A DNA stretch of 5,804 nucleotides from an uncultured Muribaculaceae bacterium (GTDB lineage Bacteria; Bacteroidota; Bacteroidia; Bacteroidales; Muribaculaceae). The notes under the pieces were generated by a model. That model made no database searches and had not been told where the DNA came from. It saw nothing but the letters and a program-made list of their open reading frames with translations. Position 1 is the first letter of the stretch. The number at the start of each line of letters is the position of its first letter. A program made the position numbers and the translations under genes. The DNA lies in the NCBI GenBank assembly GCA_934663645.1, contig CAKUKR010000103.1:1-5804 (forward strand), read 5' to 3'. Of this stretch, positions 1 to 5,766 are shown piece after piece.

Positions 1-740
1 TTAGTTACAAACAGCTTTATTCCGAACAGATAAATATCATGCTCGGACAATAATTCATAGTTGATATTGGGTTCTGTCTTCTTTAGCAATGCTTCTCTAC
101 ATAGCATCAGGATTTTGCCCATATTATTTTCTCCTACAAATGTTCCGACACCGGTTACTTTGTTCAATTCAACAGACAATAATTTTTCAACATCCTTCTT
201 CTTCATACCCTCGTTGCTATTTATAATTTCTTTTTTTACTTTAGCGCGAGCTCTTTTCAATTCCATATTCTTGCACCCCCATACTTTAGCCGTAGCTGAT
301 GTCTGCCAACTGGAATTTTCAATTATCACGGCATCATCGGGTATTGAAAGCAGTAGCTTTTGAAACGCATTATTTCCCTTTGTTTTTTGCCAAACCACCC
401 ACAGCATCCATTGTACACGAAAGGCATTGAAATCAGCCCTTATTTTATCCTTGTGTTTGTTTTTGATGATTTTTTTTGCGATGTAGCCATTGTTGGAGGC
501 AATTATATCTTTCTGTATCTGTATTGATTCCTCATCGTTGTTTGAAAATTCTCCGCAAAGATATAGCATCTCACTGCATTTGAATGTGACACCATTTACT
601 GTAAAAGGGAAATCATTAAGCATATTGCCCAATTTTATCTCGATTCCTTCCTTGATATCAGTTTTTTTGCAGAAGTCCCAACAATTCAGTTTTGAAGCAT
701 CGTAGGATTCGTTTCTTTCAAGTACAATTTCATTTGTCAT
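1..740 (-). CDS. NADAR-family (YbiA/DUF1768-like) protein, cut at its 3' end by the window edge
   Basis: The frame is open for 246 codons from the ATG at 740 and runs off base 1 without a stop. The translation fits the NADAR family by my motif comparison with E. coli YbiA: FPFTVNG and SEMLY (residues 44-60) match YbiA VDGKTWPTSEHY; IRADFNAFRVQWMLW (100-114) matches LRKNWESVKEQVM; LLLSIPDDAVIIEN (129-142) matches LLLATAPAKLVEH; then VWG (153-155) and ENNMGKILMLCREAL (204-218) match KNRLGYLLMELREQL. NADAR proteins act on ADP-ribosylated or NAD-like substrates; some remove ADP-ribose from guanine in DNA and neutralise DarT toxins. Compared with YbiA there is a lysine-rich insertion at about 156-202. 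The gene starts 39 bases after the lpxL stop, in the same frame; 740 is the only ATG between that stop and the conserved region. It is far more AT-rich than its neighbours (19 of the first 60 bases are G or C), suggesting lateral transfer. Family assignment is fairly sure; the physiological substrate is unknown. Confidence 0.8.
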   Translation of the reverse strand, partial: MTNEIVLERNESYDASKLNCWDFCKKTDIKEGIEIKLGNMLNDFPFTVNGVTFKCSEMLYLCGEFSNNDEESIQIQKDIIASNNGYIAKKIIKNKHKDKIRADFNAFRVQWMLWVVWQKTKGNNAFQKLLLSIPDDAVIIENSSWQTSATAKVWGCKNMELKRARAKVKKEIINSNEGMKKKDVEKLLSVELNKVTGVGTFVGENNMGKILMLCREALLKKTEPNINYELLSEHDIYLFGIKLFVT

Positions 741-743
741 AAC

Positions 744-774
744 TAAATCTATTTTTGTTTCAATGCAGCGACAA
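744..774 (-). promoter_or_regulatory. Possible Bacteroidetes-type promoter for the NADAR gene
   Basis: Read on the minus strand, TTG (774-772) is followed by 20 bases and TAGATTTA (751-744). The second box matches the Bacteroidetes consensus TAnnTTTG at all but the last base. Transcription would begin at or beside the ATG at 740, implying a leaderless or nearly leaderless mRNA. The region is AT-rich, so chance resemblance is quite possible. If real, the gene can be expressed independently of the polA-lpxL unit. Confidence 0.27.
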
Positions 775-779
775 GGGGT

Positions 780-1688
780 TTACAGGCGAGAGAGGCGGCG
801 TTGCCAGTCGTCGGGGAAGCGGCGGCGCAAGCCCTCCATGGTGTGTTTCCAGCGGCGATGGCTCCACAGCCACAGCTCGGGACGGCGGCGTATGGTCGCC
901 TCAAGCATCTGCCAGTACTTGTCGGTCAGCGCAAAGCGGTCCATGGCGGCGGCATCGTCGGTCATCTTGACAAAGCGGCAGACGTAATAGCCTCGGCGCG
1001 GACGCGACACCTCACAATAATACGCCGAGGCGTGCACCATGCGCGACAAGCGTTCTACGCCAGTCAGCACCCCGGTTTCCTGGTTCAGGAAGCGCACGAA
1101 ATGGTGCAAGCTGTTGTATTTGGGCGACTGGTCGGCGATGTAGCCCGTGATGTTGGGCGTGCCGGCGCGATAGTCTGCGGCAAGCACGTTCAGAGCCTCA
1201 TCCATGGGGACACAAGTGGCGGCAAAGCGTGAGCGCAACCGCAGGAACACACGGTCGGAAACCCGGTTGCGCAGCCGGTGATATATCTGGCACGGATGCG
1301 ACCGGCGCGACAGGTGCAGCGGCAGCGAGGAAATCCACTCCCAGTTGCAGTAATGCCCCAAAAACAGCGACACGTGCCGCCCGCCGTCGAGGTCGGCATT
1401 GACAGCCTCAATCCCCTCAAACCTCATGCGGCGGCGCATCTGCCGCTCCGACATGGAGGCGAGTTTGACGGTTTCGACGAAATAGTCGGCAAGGAAGCGA
1501 TAAAAGCGGCGTTCCGCACGCCGTATCTCGCGGATGCTGTATTCGGGAAAGGAGTTGACAAGGTTGCTGCGCACCACACGGCGGCGGTAGCGCACCACGC
1601 CGTACATCAGCAGCGCAATTACGTCTGCAAGCCCATACAGCGCCCGCAACGGCAGCAGTGAGAGGATATATATCAGCGCGTATGCCAT
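780..1688 (-). CDS. lpxL: LpxL/HtrB-type lipid A late acyltransferase
   Basis: This 302-residue protein belongs to the lysophospholipid acyltransferase superfamily (LpxL/HtrB/MsbB), which adds a secondary acyl chain to the lipid A precursor at the cytoplasmic face of the inner membrane. Residues 1-32 are hydrophobic and form an N-terminal membrane anchor, followed by a basic stretch, RYRRRVVRSNL (33-43). The catalytic HX4D/E motif is GHYCNWEW, with His112 and Glu117. ADQS follows at 185-188, and the C-terminal signature PELWLWSHRRWK lies at 270-281. I chose the ATG at 1688 because family similarity begins there and it lies 7 bases after the polA stop. A longer form from a GTG at 1727 would add 13 unfamiliar residues read out of frame through the end of polA. 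There is no Shine-Dalgarno sequence; translation may be coupled to polA. Family is secure; which acyl position it modifies cannot be told. Confidence 0.9.
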   Translation of the reverse strand: MAYALIYILSLLPLRALYGLADVIALLMYGVVRYRRRVVRSNLVNSFPEYSIREIRRAERRFYRFLADYFVETVKLASMSERQMRRRMRFEGIEAVNADLDGGRHVSLFLGHYCNWEWISSLPLHLSRRSHPCQIYHRLRNRVSDRVFLRLRSRFAATCVPMDEALNVLAADYRAGTPNITGYIADQSPKYNSLHHFVRFLNQETGVLTGVERLSRMVHASAYYCEVSRPRRGYYVCRFVKMTDDAAAMDRFALTDKYWQMLEATIRRRPELWLWSHRRWKHTMEGLRRRFPDDWQRRLSRL

Positions 1689-1695
1689 AACATCG

Positions 1696-4410
1696 TCAAT
1701 GAGCGTCAAGCCAGTTTGAAGCCACACCCATAGAGGCGGTCAGCGGCACTGCACCTGAATACGCACCCTGCATACACCGCTCTACGATGCCGCGCACGGC
1801 ATCGAGTTCCTCGGGCACGACATCAAAGTTCAGTTCGTCATGCACCTGCATTATCATCTGCGTACTGAATCCGCCGTCACGCAGCTCGCGGGCAATGTCA
1901 ACCATCGCCTTCTTGATAATGTCAGCGGCAGTGCCTTGAATGGGCGCGTTGATGGCATTGCGCTCGGCATACCCACGCACCACCGGGTTCTTGCTGTTGA
2001 TGTCAGGCAGGAACCGCCTCCGTCCGAAGGCGGTGCGCACCACACCGTCACGCCGCGCATCTGCCACAGCGCGGTCCATATAGTCGCGTATGGCAGGGAA
2101 TGTGGCGAAATACCCGTCAATGAGTTCCTTGGCAGCAGCGCGGCTTATCCCTAGGCGCGAGGCGAGGCCGAAAGCGGAAATGCCGTACAGGATGCCGAAA
2201 TTGGCAGTCTTGGCATGGCGGCGCTGGTCTGCCGTCACCTCCTCCAGCGGCACGCCGTAGATGCGCGATGCCGTTATGGCGTGTATGTCCTTACCCTTGC
2301 GGAACGCCTCGATCATGGTCTGCTCGCCGGCGAAATCCGCCACGAGGCGCAGCTCTATCTGCGAATAGTCAGCTGAAAGGAACAGCCGTCCCTCGCTGGC
2401 GATGAACGCACGGCGTATCTCCCTTCCCTCATCGTCGCGCACAGGGATGTTCTGCAGGTTCGGGTTGGACGACGAGATGCGTCCCGTCGCCGTCACCGTC
2501 TGGTTATATGTCGTATGCACACGCCCCGTAGCCGGGTTTATCGCTTGCGGCAGAGCCGTCAGGTAAGTCGAGAGCAACTTGCGCAAGCTGCGGTGCTTCA
2601 GTATTTTGCCGACTACAGGATGCAGCGGCACGAGCTTCTGCAATATCTCCTCCGTAGTGGAATACTGCCCGCTCTTGGTCTTCTTGGCTTTGGCATCGAG
2701 TTTCAGGCGGTCAAACAGCACCTCGCCGACCTGCGAGGGAGAACCGATGTTGAACTCCGTACCCGCCAACGCATATATCTCCTGCTCGAGCGAGGCTATG
2801 CGGCGGCGCATATCCTCGGCTGCTGCGTCAAGAGCCGGCACATCAATCGCCACGCCCGTATGCTCCATCTCGGCAAGCACCGGAAGCAAGGGCAGCTCCA
2901 TGTCGTCATACAGCCGCCGCAGCCCGGCATCGTCAAGCTCCTTCATCAGCACGTCCGACAGGTCAAGTATCGCACGTGCCGACGCACCCGCATCCTTGTC
3001 TGGCAAAAGGCGGTGCAGGTAAACCTCGGCAAGTGTCGGTATGTCGTGGCGCAATTCCGGCTGCAACAGGTAGTGTGCCAAGGGTATGTCGAGGAAATTA
3101 GTGAGAGGCGCACCAGCAGTATCTCCCCCCATGCGGCGAGCGAGGACATAATCGCGCTTGCAGTCAGCTGAAAGTATCTGCACATCCGTCCGTGCGAAAG
3201 CACGCCACACCAGCTGAAGGGCATCAGCAGCCGACACATCGACTCGCCAGTTCGTGCCGCTGTCAAAGGCAAGCGAAAAGCCCCGGAGCGCAGCCGTCAT
3301 GTCGCTGTCGCCGTCACACTCCGCCACCACAGCAACGCGCCGCGCCGACTCAAACTCCTTGCGCAGTCGCTCCACGGCCTCGGGGCTGTCAGCAGCCTGC
3401 ACCTCCACCGATGCCGCCGCGACAGGCTTAACAGCAGCAGCTTCCGTCTCCGCGCCGTTGTCAAAATCAAACAGCGACGGCTGGCTCGCCAAGCCATTCT
3501 TCGGCGTGTCCACAGCCACAACACCCTCATCATCAAGCCGCTTCGCTACACGCTGCCGGAGTGTGCGGAATTCCAGCTCGTCGAATATCGGGAAAAGCCG
3601 CACCGTGTCAGGAGCGCACACGCGGAAAGCGTCAGCATCGAGCGTCACCGGCGCGTCAGTGCGTATCGTAGCAAGGAATTTAGAGAACCGTATCTGCTCC
3701 GCATTCTCCTCAACCTTCCTTTTCAACGCGCCTTTCAATGCCGACGTGTCCTCGAGCAGATGCTCCACGCTGCCATACTCGGCTATCAGCTTCTGGGCAG
3801 TCTTCTCCCCCACTCCCGGGCAACCGGGTATGTTGTCAATCTTGTCGCCCATGAGCGCAAGCAGGTCTATAACCTGCGCGGTGCGCTGCAATCCGTAACG
3901 CGCACAAATCTCCTCCGGCCCGCGCACCTCGAAATCGCCGCCGCGATACCCTGGCTTGTACTGGAGAATGTGCGGCGTCACCAGCTGCCCGAAGTCCTTG
4001 TCCGGCGTCATCATATAGGTCGTGAAACCCTGCTGCTCCGCCTGACGGGCCAATGTGCCGATCACGTCGTCAGCCTCGAATCCGTCGCACACCACCACCG
4101 GGATGTTGTACGCCTCGATGATGCGCTTTATGTACGGTATCGACAGCTTTATGTCCTCTGGAGTCTCAGCCCGCTCGCTCTTGTACTCCTCTGACGCGAG
4201 GTGGCGGAACGTAGGCCCGGCAGGGTCAAAGCACACCGCAAGGTGCGTGGGCTTCTCCTTGCGCAACAGCTCCTCGAGCGTATTGACAAACCCGAAAATG
4301 GCAGACGTGTTGAAGCCAGCCGACGACACGCGCGGCATCTTGATAAGCGCATAATAAGCCCTGAAAATGAGGGCGAAAGCGTCGAGCAGAAACAGTCGTT
4401 GGTTATCCAT
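1696..4410 (-). CDS. polA: DNA polymerase I (5' nuclease, degenerate proofreading domain, polymerase)
   Basis: This 904-residue family A polymerase fills gaps and removes RNA primers during lagging-strand synthesis and repair. The 5' nuclease domain (about 1-290) keeps the metal-binding acids Asp10, Asp62, Glu112, Asp114, Asp115, Asp137, Asp139, Asp189 and Asp192. A low-complexity Ala/Val/Glu linker (about 300-345) contains QPSLFDF (310-316), which resembles a sliding-clamp-binding motif. In the 3'-5' exonuclease domain (about 345-515) the usual DTE motif reads VAE (362-364), so the first catalytic Asp is gone; Asp420 and Asp441 remain, but the third motif is shortened and lacks the usual tyrosine. 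The polymerase domain is complete: motif A DYSQIELR (681-688, catalytic Asp681), motif B Arg730, Lys734, Phe738, Tyr742, and motif C QVHDEL with Asp858. Length is near that of E. coli PolA (928). The N-terminus MDNQRLFLLDAFALIFRAYY is typical, supporting this ATG. The downstream acyltransferase gene follows after 7 bases. Confidence 0.98.
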   Translation of the reverse strand: MDNQRLFLLDAFALIFRAYYALIKMPRVSSAGFNTSAIFGFVNTLEELLRKEKPTHLAVCFDPAGPTFRHLASEEYKSERAETPEDIKLSIPYIKRIIEAYNIPVVVCDGFEADDVIGTLARQAEQQGFTTYMMTPDKDFGQLVTPHILQYKPGYRGGDFEVRGPEEICARYGLQRTAQVIDLLALMGDKIDNIPGCPGVGEKTAQKLIAEYGSVEHLLEDTSALKGALKRKVEENAEQIRFSKFLATIRTDAPVTLDADAFRVCAPDTVRLFPIFDELEFRTLRQRVAKRLDDEGVVAVDTPKNGLASQPSLFDFDNGAETEAAAVKPVAAASVEVQAADSPEAVERLRKEFESARRVAVVAECDGDSDMTAALRGFSLAFDSGTNWRVDVSAADALQLVWRAFARTDVQILSADCKRDYVLARRMGGDTAGAPLTNFLDIPLAHYLLQPELRHDIPTLAEVYLHRLLPDKDAGASARAILDLSDVLMKELDDAGLRRLYDDMELPLLPVLAEMEHTGVAIDVPALDAAAEDMRRRIASLEQEIYALAGTEFNIGSPSQVGEVLFDRLKLDAKAKKTKSGQYSTTEEILQKLVPLHPVVGKILKHRSLRKLLSTYLTALPQAINPATGRVHTTYNQTVTATGRISSSNPNLQNIPVRDDEGREIRRAFIASEGRLFLSADYSQIELRLVADFAGEQTMIEAFRKGKDIHAITASRIYGVPLEEVTADQRRHAKTANFGILYGISAFGLASRLGISRAAAKELIDGYFATFPAIRDYMDRAVADARRDGVVRTAFGRRRFLPDINSKNPVVRGYAERNAINAPIQGTAADIIKKAMVDIARELRDGGFSTQMIMQVHDELNFDVVPEELDAVRGIVERCMQGAYSGAVPLTASMGVASNWLDAH

Positions 4411-4424
4411 GGCGGCAAATTTTC

Positions 4425-4441
4425 CGCTAAGTTAGCGAAAA
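4425..4441. repeat. Palindrome and shared 13-base word upstream of polA
   Basis: Bases 4425-4437 form the palindrome CGCTAA-G-TTAGCG, flanked after one mismatch by T-run and A-run arms. The word AAGTTAGCGAAAA at 4429-4441 recurs exactly at 5738-5750, upstream of the secreted-protein gene. On the minus strand both copies contain a TAACTT box resembling the Bacteroidetes -7 element, so the shared word probably reflects promoter sequence rather than a mobile repeat. The palindrome itself, 14 bases before the polA ATG, could also be an operator. Confidence 0.5.
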
Positions 4442-4456
4442 TCCCCGATTTAGCAC
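4427..4456 (-). promoter_or_regulatory. Possible polA-proximal promoter
   Basis: TAACTTAG (4434-4427, minus strand) matches TAnnTTTG except at one base. The expected upstream box is poor: only GTG (4456-4454) lies at 19-base spacing. A transcript would begin near 4422 with a leader of about a dozen bases before the polA ATG. The same box context precedes the secreted-protein gene, which supports it; the weak upstream box argues against it. Confidence 0.35.
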
Positions 4457-4542
4457 TCCTCCCCACCCGTAAAACCTCACTCGCCAAACGGTTATTTCAT
4501 TTAAGAGCCATGAGAAAGCATGATATTTGTCTGCATAAACAG

Positions 4543-4572
4543 TTGCCGCCTCAAAAATACTTTGTAACTTTG
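4543..4572 (+). promoter_or_regulatory. Strong Bacteroidetes-type promoter facing right, away from polA
   Basis: TTG (4543-4545), a 19-base spacer and TAACTTTG (4565-4572) match the Bacteroidetes primary sigma factor pattern exactly. Transcription would start near 4577 and run into 4580-4947, where no convincing plus-strand protein gene exists. The predicted 5' end coincides with a small hairpin (CTGCC 4575-4579 paired with GGCAG 4585-4589). The obvious product is a non-coding RNA that includes or leads into the folded segment at 4748-4923. Confidence 0.6.
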
Positions 4573-4581
4573 CACTGCCAG
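4552..4581 (-). promoter_or_regulatory. polA: Promoter facing polA, back-to-back with the rightward promoter
   Basis: On the minus strand TATTTTTG (4559-4552) matches TAnnTTTG exactly. The upstream box at 19-base spacing is CTG (4581-4579), one base from TTG. Transcription would start near 4547 and give polA a leader of about 137 bases. The two opposed boxes at 4552-4559 and 4565-4572 are only 5 bases apart, so polymerase binding to the two promoters should be mutually exclusive. Confidence 0.45.
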
Positions 4582-4747
4582 TTCGGCAGAGAGCCCTTGC
4601 GGCATAGCAGTCTGGCTGGCGGACATATTAAGAGGCGTAATTTGCGCTTTTGTTCTGACTGTGTAGAATCTGCAAAATTCAAAACGTCAATCAGGGAAAA
4701 AGATGCAACGTTACGCCCTATGGGTGCGTATTTACCCTCCCCTATAT

Positions 4748-4923
4748 GCTTTTGGATAAAGCCAATGGCACGTCGGGTGATATTTATATGCACAACGTGG
4801 GGCTGGCGTTGCTCGTTTCGATTGACGGGCATTGCAGAGCCTTACACAGTGGAGCGAGCAACGATTGAAGCTCCACGTTTTCTTAATATTCCCAGACAAC
4901 AAGGTTTATCATGCGATAAAGGC
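4748..4923 (+). ncRNA. Candidate structured non-coding RNA, rod-shaped and 6S-like
   Basis: By hand the plus strand folds into one long interrupted hairpin. From the outside in, the paired arms are: 4748-4753 with 4918-4923; 4755-4760 plus 4762-4763 with 4903-4910; 4772-4777 with 4891-4897 (one bulge); 4779-4784 with 4885-4890; 4794-4804 with 4869-4879 (11 pairs); and 4808-4820 with 4850-4862 (13 pairs). A 29-base loop remains, with a possible 4-pair hairpin inside. About 50 pairs span 176 bases. Six are G-U pairs on the plus strand and would be C-A mismatches on the minus strand, so the plus strand is favoured. Length and unbranched shape recall 6S RNA, which binds the RNA polymerase holoenzyme, but I see no sequence signature that proves it. 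A perfect promoter lies upstream at 4543-4572; the 170-base interval implies either a long precursor or a promoter I have missed. The true ends are unknown. Confidence 0.5.
4905..4920. repeat. Small perfect hairpin TTTATC-atgc-GATAAA
   Basis: TTTATC (4905-4910) is followed by 4 bases and its exact complement GATAAA (4915-4920). A second GATAAA at 4755-4760 is the partner of the same TTTATC in the closing stem of the rod-shaped RNA candidate, so the two pairings exclude each other. It could equally be a weak 3' hairpin for the minus-strand secreted-protein transcript, which ends 28 bases away, but no U-run follows it. Confidence 0.5.
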
Positions 4924-4947
4924 GATCTAACCCGGGAGAGGGAGCTG

Positions 4948-5709
4948 CTATTTCTTCCAGTCGTATCGGGGAGGCTCGAGATAATAGACACTCTCGCCAT
5001 GTTCGTCATACTGCGAATTATGCCCCACTACCCTTATTTCATACGGCGTATCGCGGTTGTAAATGTCTTGCGGCAGCTCCACTTGCAGCAGGTAGCACAT
5101 GTCGTTGCCGGCGCTGTTGCCCTTGTCCTGCATGGTCAGCGGCTGAACAGAGTATATTTCCAACGGCCCTCCGTCGGCATACACCTCAAAGGACATGTAT
5201 TGCGGCTCCACAGTGACAATGGAGTTCTTCTCAGCGTCGGCCTTGTCTACAAAGTTCTGGTAAGCGATGACCTTGGTGACACTCATCGGGCGAGTGTAGA
5301 TGAGCATTTCCCGCCGTCCGCCATACTCCAAAAACGCTGTTGTGCCGTACAGCTCCAGCTTGTCATACCTGATATTCAGGGTAATGTCACGGTCTGCAAT
5401 GACGTTCCATGCCCAAAACTCGAGTTTCATGTCCTCAGGGGCGACTTGCAGCAGTCGTGGGTACTCGTTGACACGCATAGCAGCTATGGCAGCATACCTC
5501 CCTTTGGGAATGCTGTCAAGGGCATAGCAGCCTTGAACGTCGCTGAGGGTTTCAAACGCTTCCGAAAAATCCGGATTGTATATAAGCACGGTGCATGAAT
5601 CGACAGGGTTGCCCTTGTAATCCGTCACCTTTCCGGAGATTGTGACCGTATCTGCTGCCGAAGCAGCAAGAGAAAAGACACAGACAGATATAATCAAAAG
5701 TGATTTCAT
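4948..5709 (-). CDS. Secreted protein with carboxypeptidase-regulatory-like domain
   Basis: This 253-residue protein begins with a signal peptide (MKSLLIISVCVFSLAASA, probable cleavage after Ala18 or Ala19). The Cys at position 10 does not sit in a proper lipobox, so it is probably exported by signal peptidase I rather than lipidated. Residues about 21-78 form a CarboxypepD_reg-like beta-sandwich: TISGKVTDYKGNPVDSCTV, then SDVQGCYALDSIPKGRY. This fold is common at the N-termini of Bacteroidetes outer-membrane and secreted proteins. I do not recognise residues 80-253, which look beta-rich and have many aromatic residues, so no enzymatic role is assigned. I chose the ATG at 5709 because it gives a clean signal peptide and sits about 22 bases after the predicted transcription start. 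A longer frame from a TTG at 5766 would begin inside the promoter. It ends 24 bases from the convergent RNA candidate. Confidence 0.85.
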   Translation of the reverse strand: MKSLLIISVCVFSLAASAADTVTISGKVTDYKGNPVDSCTVLIYNPDFSEAFETLSDVQGCYALDSIPKGRYAAIAAMRVNEYPRLLQVAPEDMKLEFWAWNVIADRDITLNIRYDKLELYGTTAFLEYGGRREMLIYTRPMSVTKVIAYQNFVDKADAEKNSIVTVEPQYMSFEVYADGGPLEIYSVQPLTMQDKGNSAGNDMCYLLQVELPQDIYNRDTPYEIRVVGHNSQYDEHGESVYYLEPPRYDWKK

Positions 5710-5735
5710 ATCGCAGTCATGATGATTTGCACACG

Positions 5736-5766
5736 CGAAGTTAGCGAAAAACCGCGAGACACACAA
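5736..5766 (-). promoter_or_regulatory. Promoter of the secreted-protein gene
   Basis: On the minus strand TTG (5766-5764), a 20-base spacer and TAACTTCG (5743-5736) match the Bacteroidetes pattern with one mismatch. Transcription would start near 5731, giving a leader of about 22 bases to the ATG at 5709. This site decides the gene start, because the alternative TTG start codon at 5766 is itself the upstream promoter box. Confidence 0.6.

Larger units (their letters stand above)
4411..4947. other. 537-base intergenic region holding opposed promoters and a structured RNA candidate
   Basis: Between the secreted-protein gene and polA no protein gene is credible. From right to left it holds 24 unassigned bases after the secreted-protein stop, the folded segment 4748-4923, a stretch at about 4590-4747 with only small hairpins (AAGAG-g-CG paired with CGCTTTT at about 4630-4651, and TACGC paired with GCGTA at about 4712-4733), the opposed promoter pair at 4543-4581, and the polA leader with its palindrome. 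Base composition is mixed and more AT-rich than polA. I see no clear rho-independent terminator on either strand. Confidence 0.6.

Noticed and set aside
61..705. Plus-strand open frames at 61-363 and 490-705
   Set aside because: They are antisense shadows of the NADAR gene, whose motifs are clear on the minus strand.
801..3898. Several plus-strand frames of 100-218 codons across polA and lpxL
   Set aside because: All are antisense to genes with complete catalytic motifs; long antisense frames are expected in G+C-rich coding sequence.
4703..4759. Plus-strand 18-codon frame (MQRYALWVRIYPPLYAFG) before the rod RNA, as a leader peptide
   Set aside because: Too short to distinguish from chance, with no regulated gene downstream on the plus strand.
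4551..4832. Minus-strand open frame of 93 codons in the intergenic gap
   Set aside because: No recognisable domain, no promoter at its start, and it runs through the folded RNA candidate. Probably a chance frame, though a small unknown protein cannot be fully excluded.
4577..4947. RNase P RNA, tmRNA or SRP RNA as identity of the non-coding transcript
   Set aside because: I looked for the conserved GAGGAAAGTCC core of RNase P, the tmRNA 5' and 3' tRNA-like ends and the SRP GGAAGCAG loop, and found none on the plus strand.
4201..5598. Plus-strand open frame of 465 codons crossing the intergenic gap
   Set aside because: It is antisense to the 5' part of polA and to most of the secreted-protein gene, has no recognisable domain, and its composition follows the opposite-strand genes. 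The perfect plus-strand promoter lies well inside it, not before it.
5710..5766. N-terminal extension of the secreted protein from a TTG at 5766
   Set aside because: It would add 19 residues before a well-formed signal peptide, and the TTG is part of the predicted promoter.
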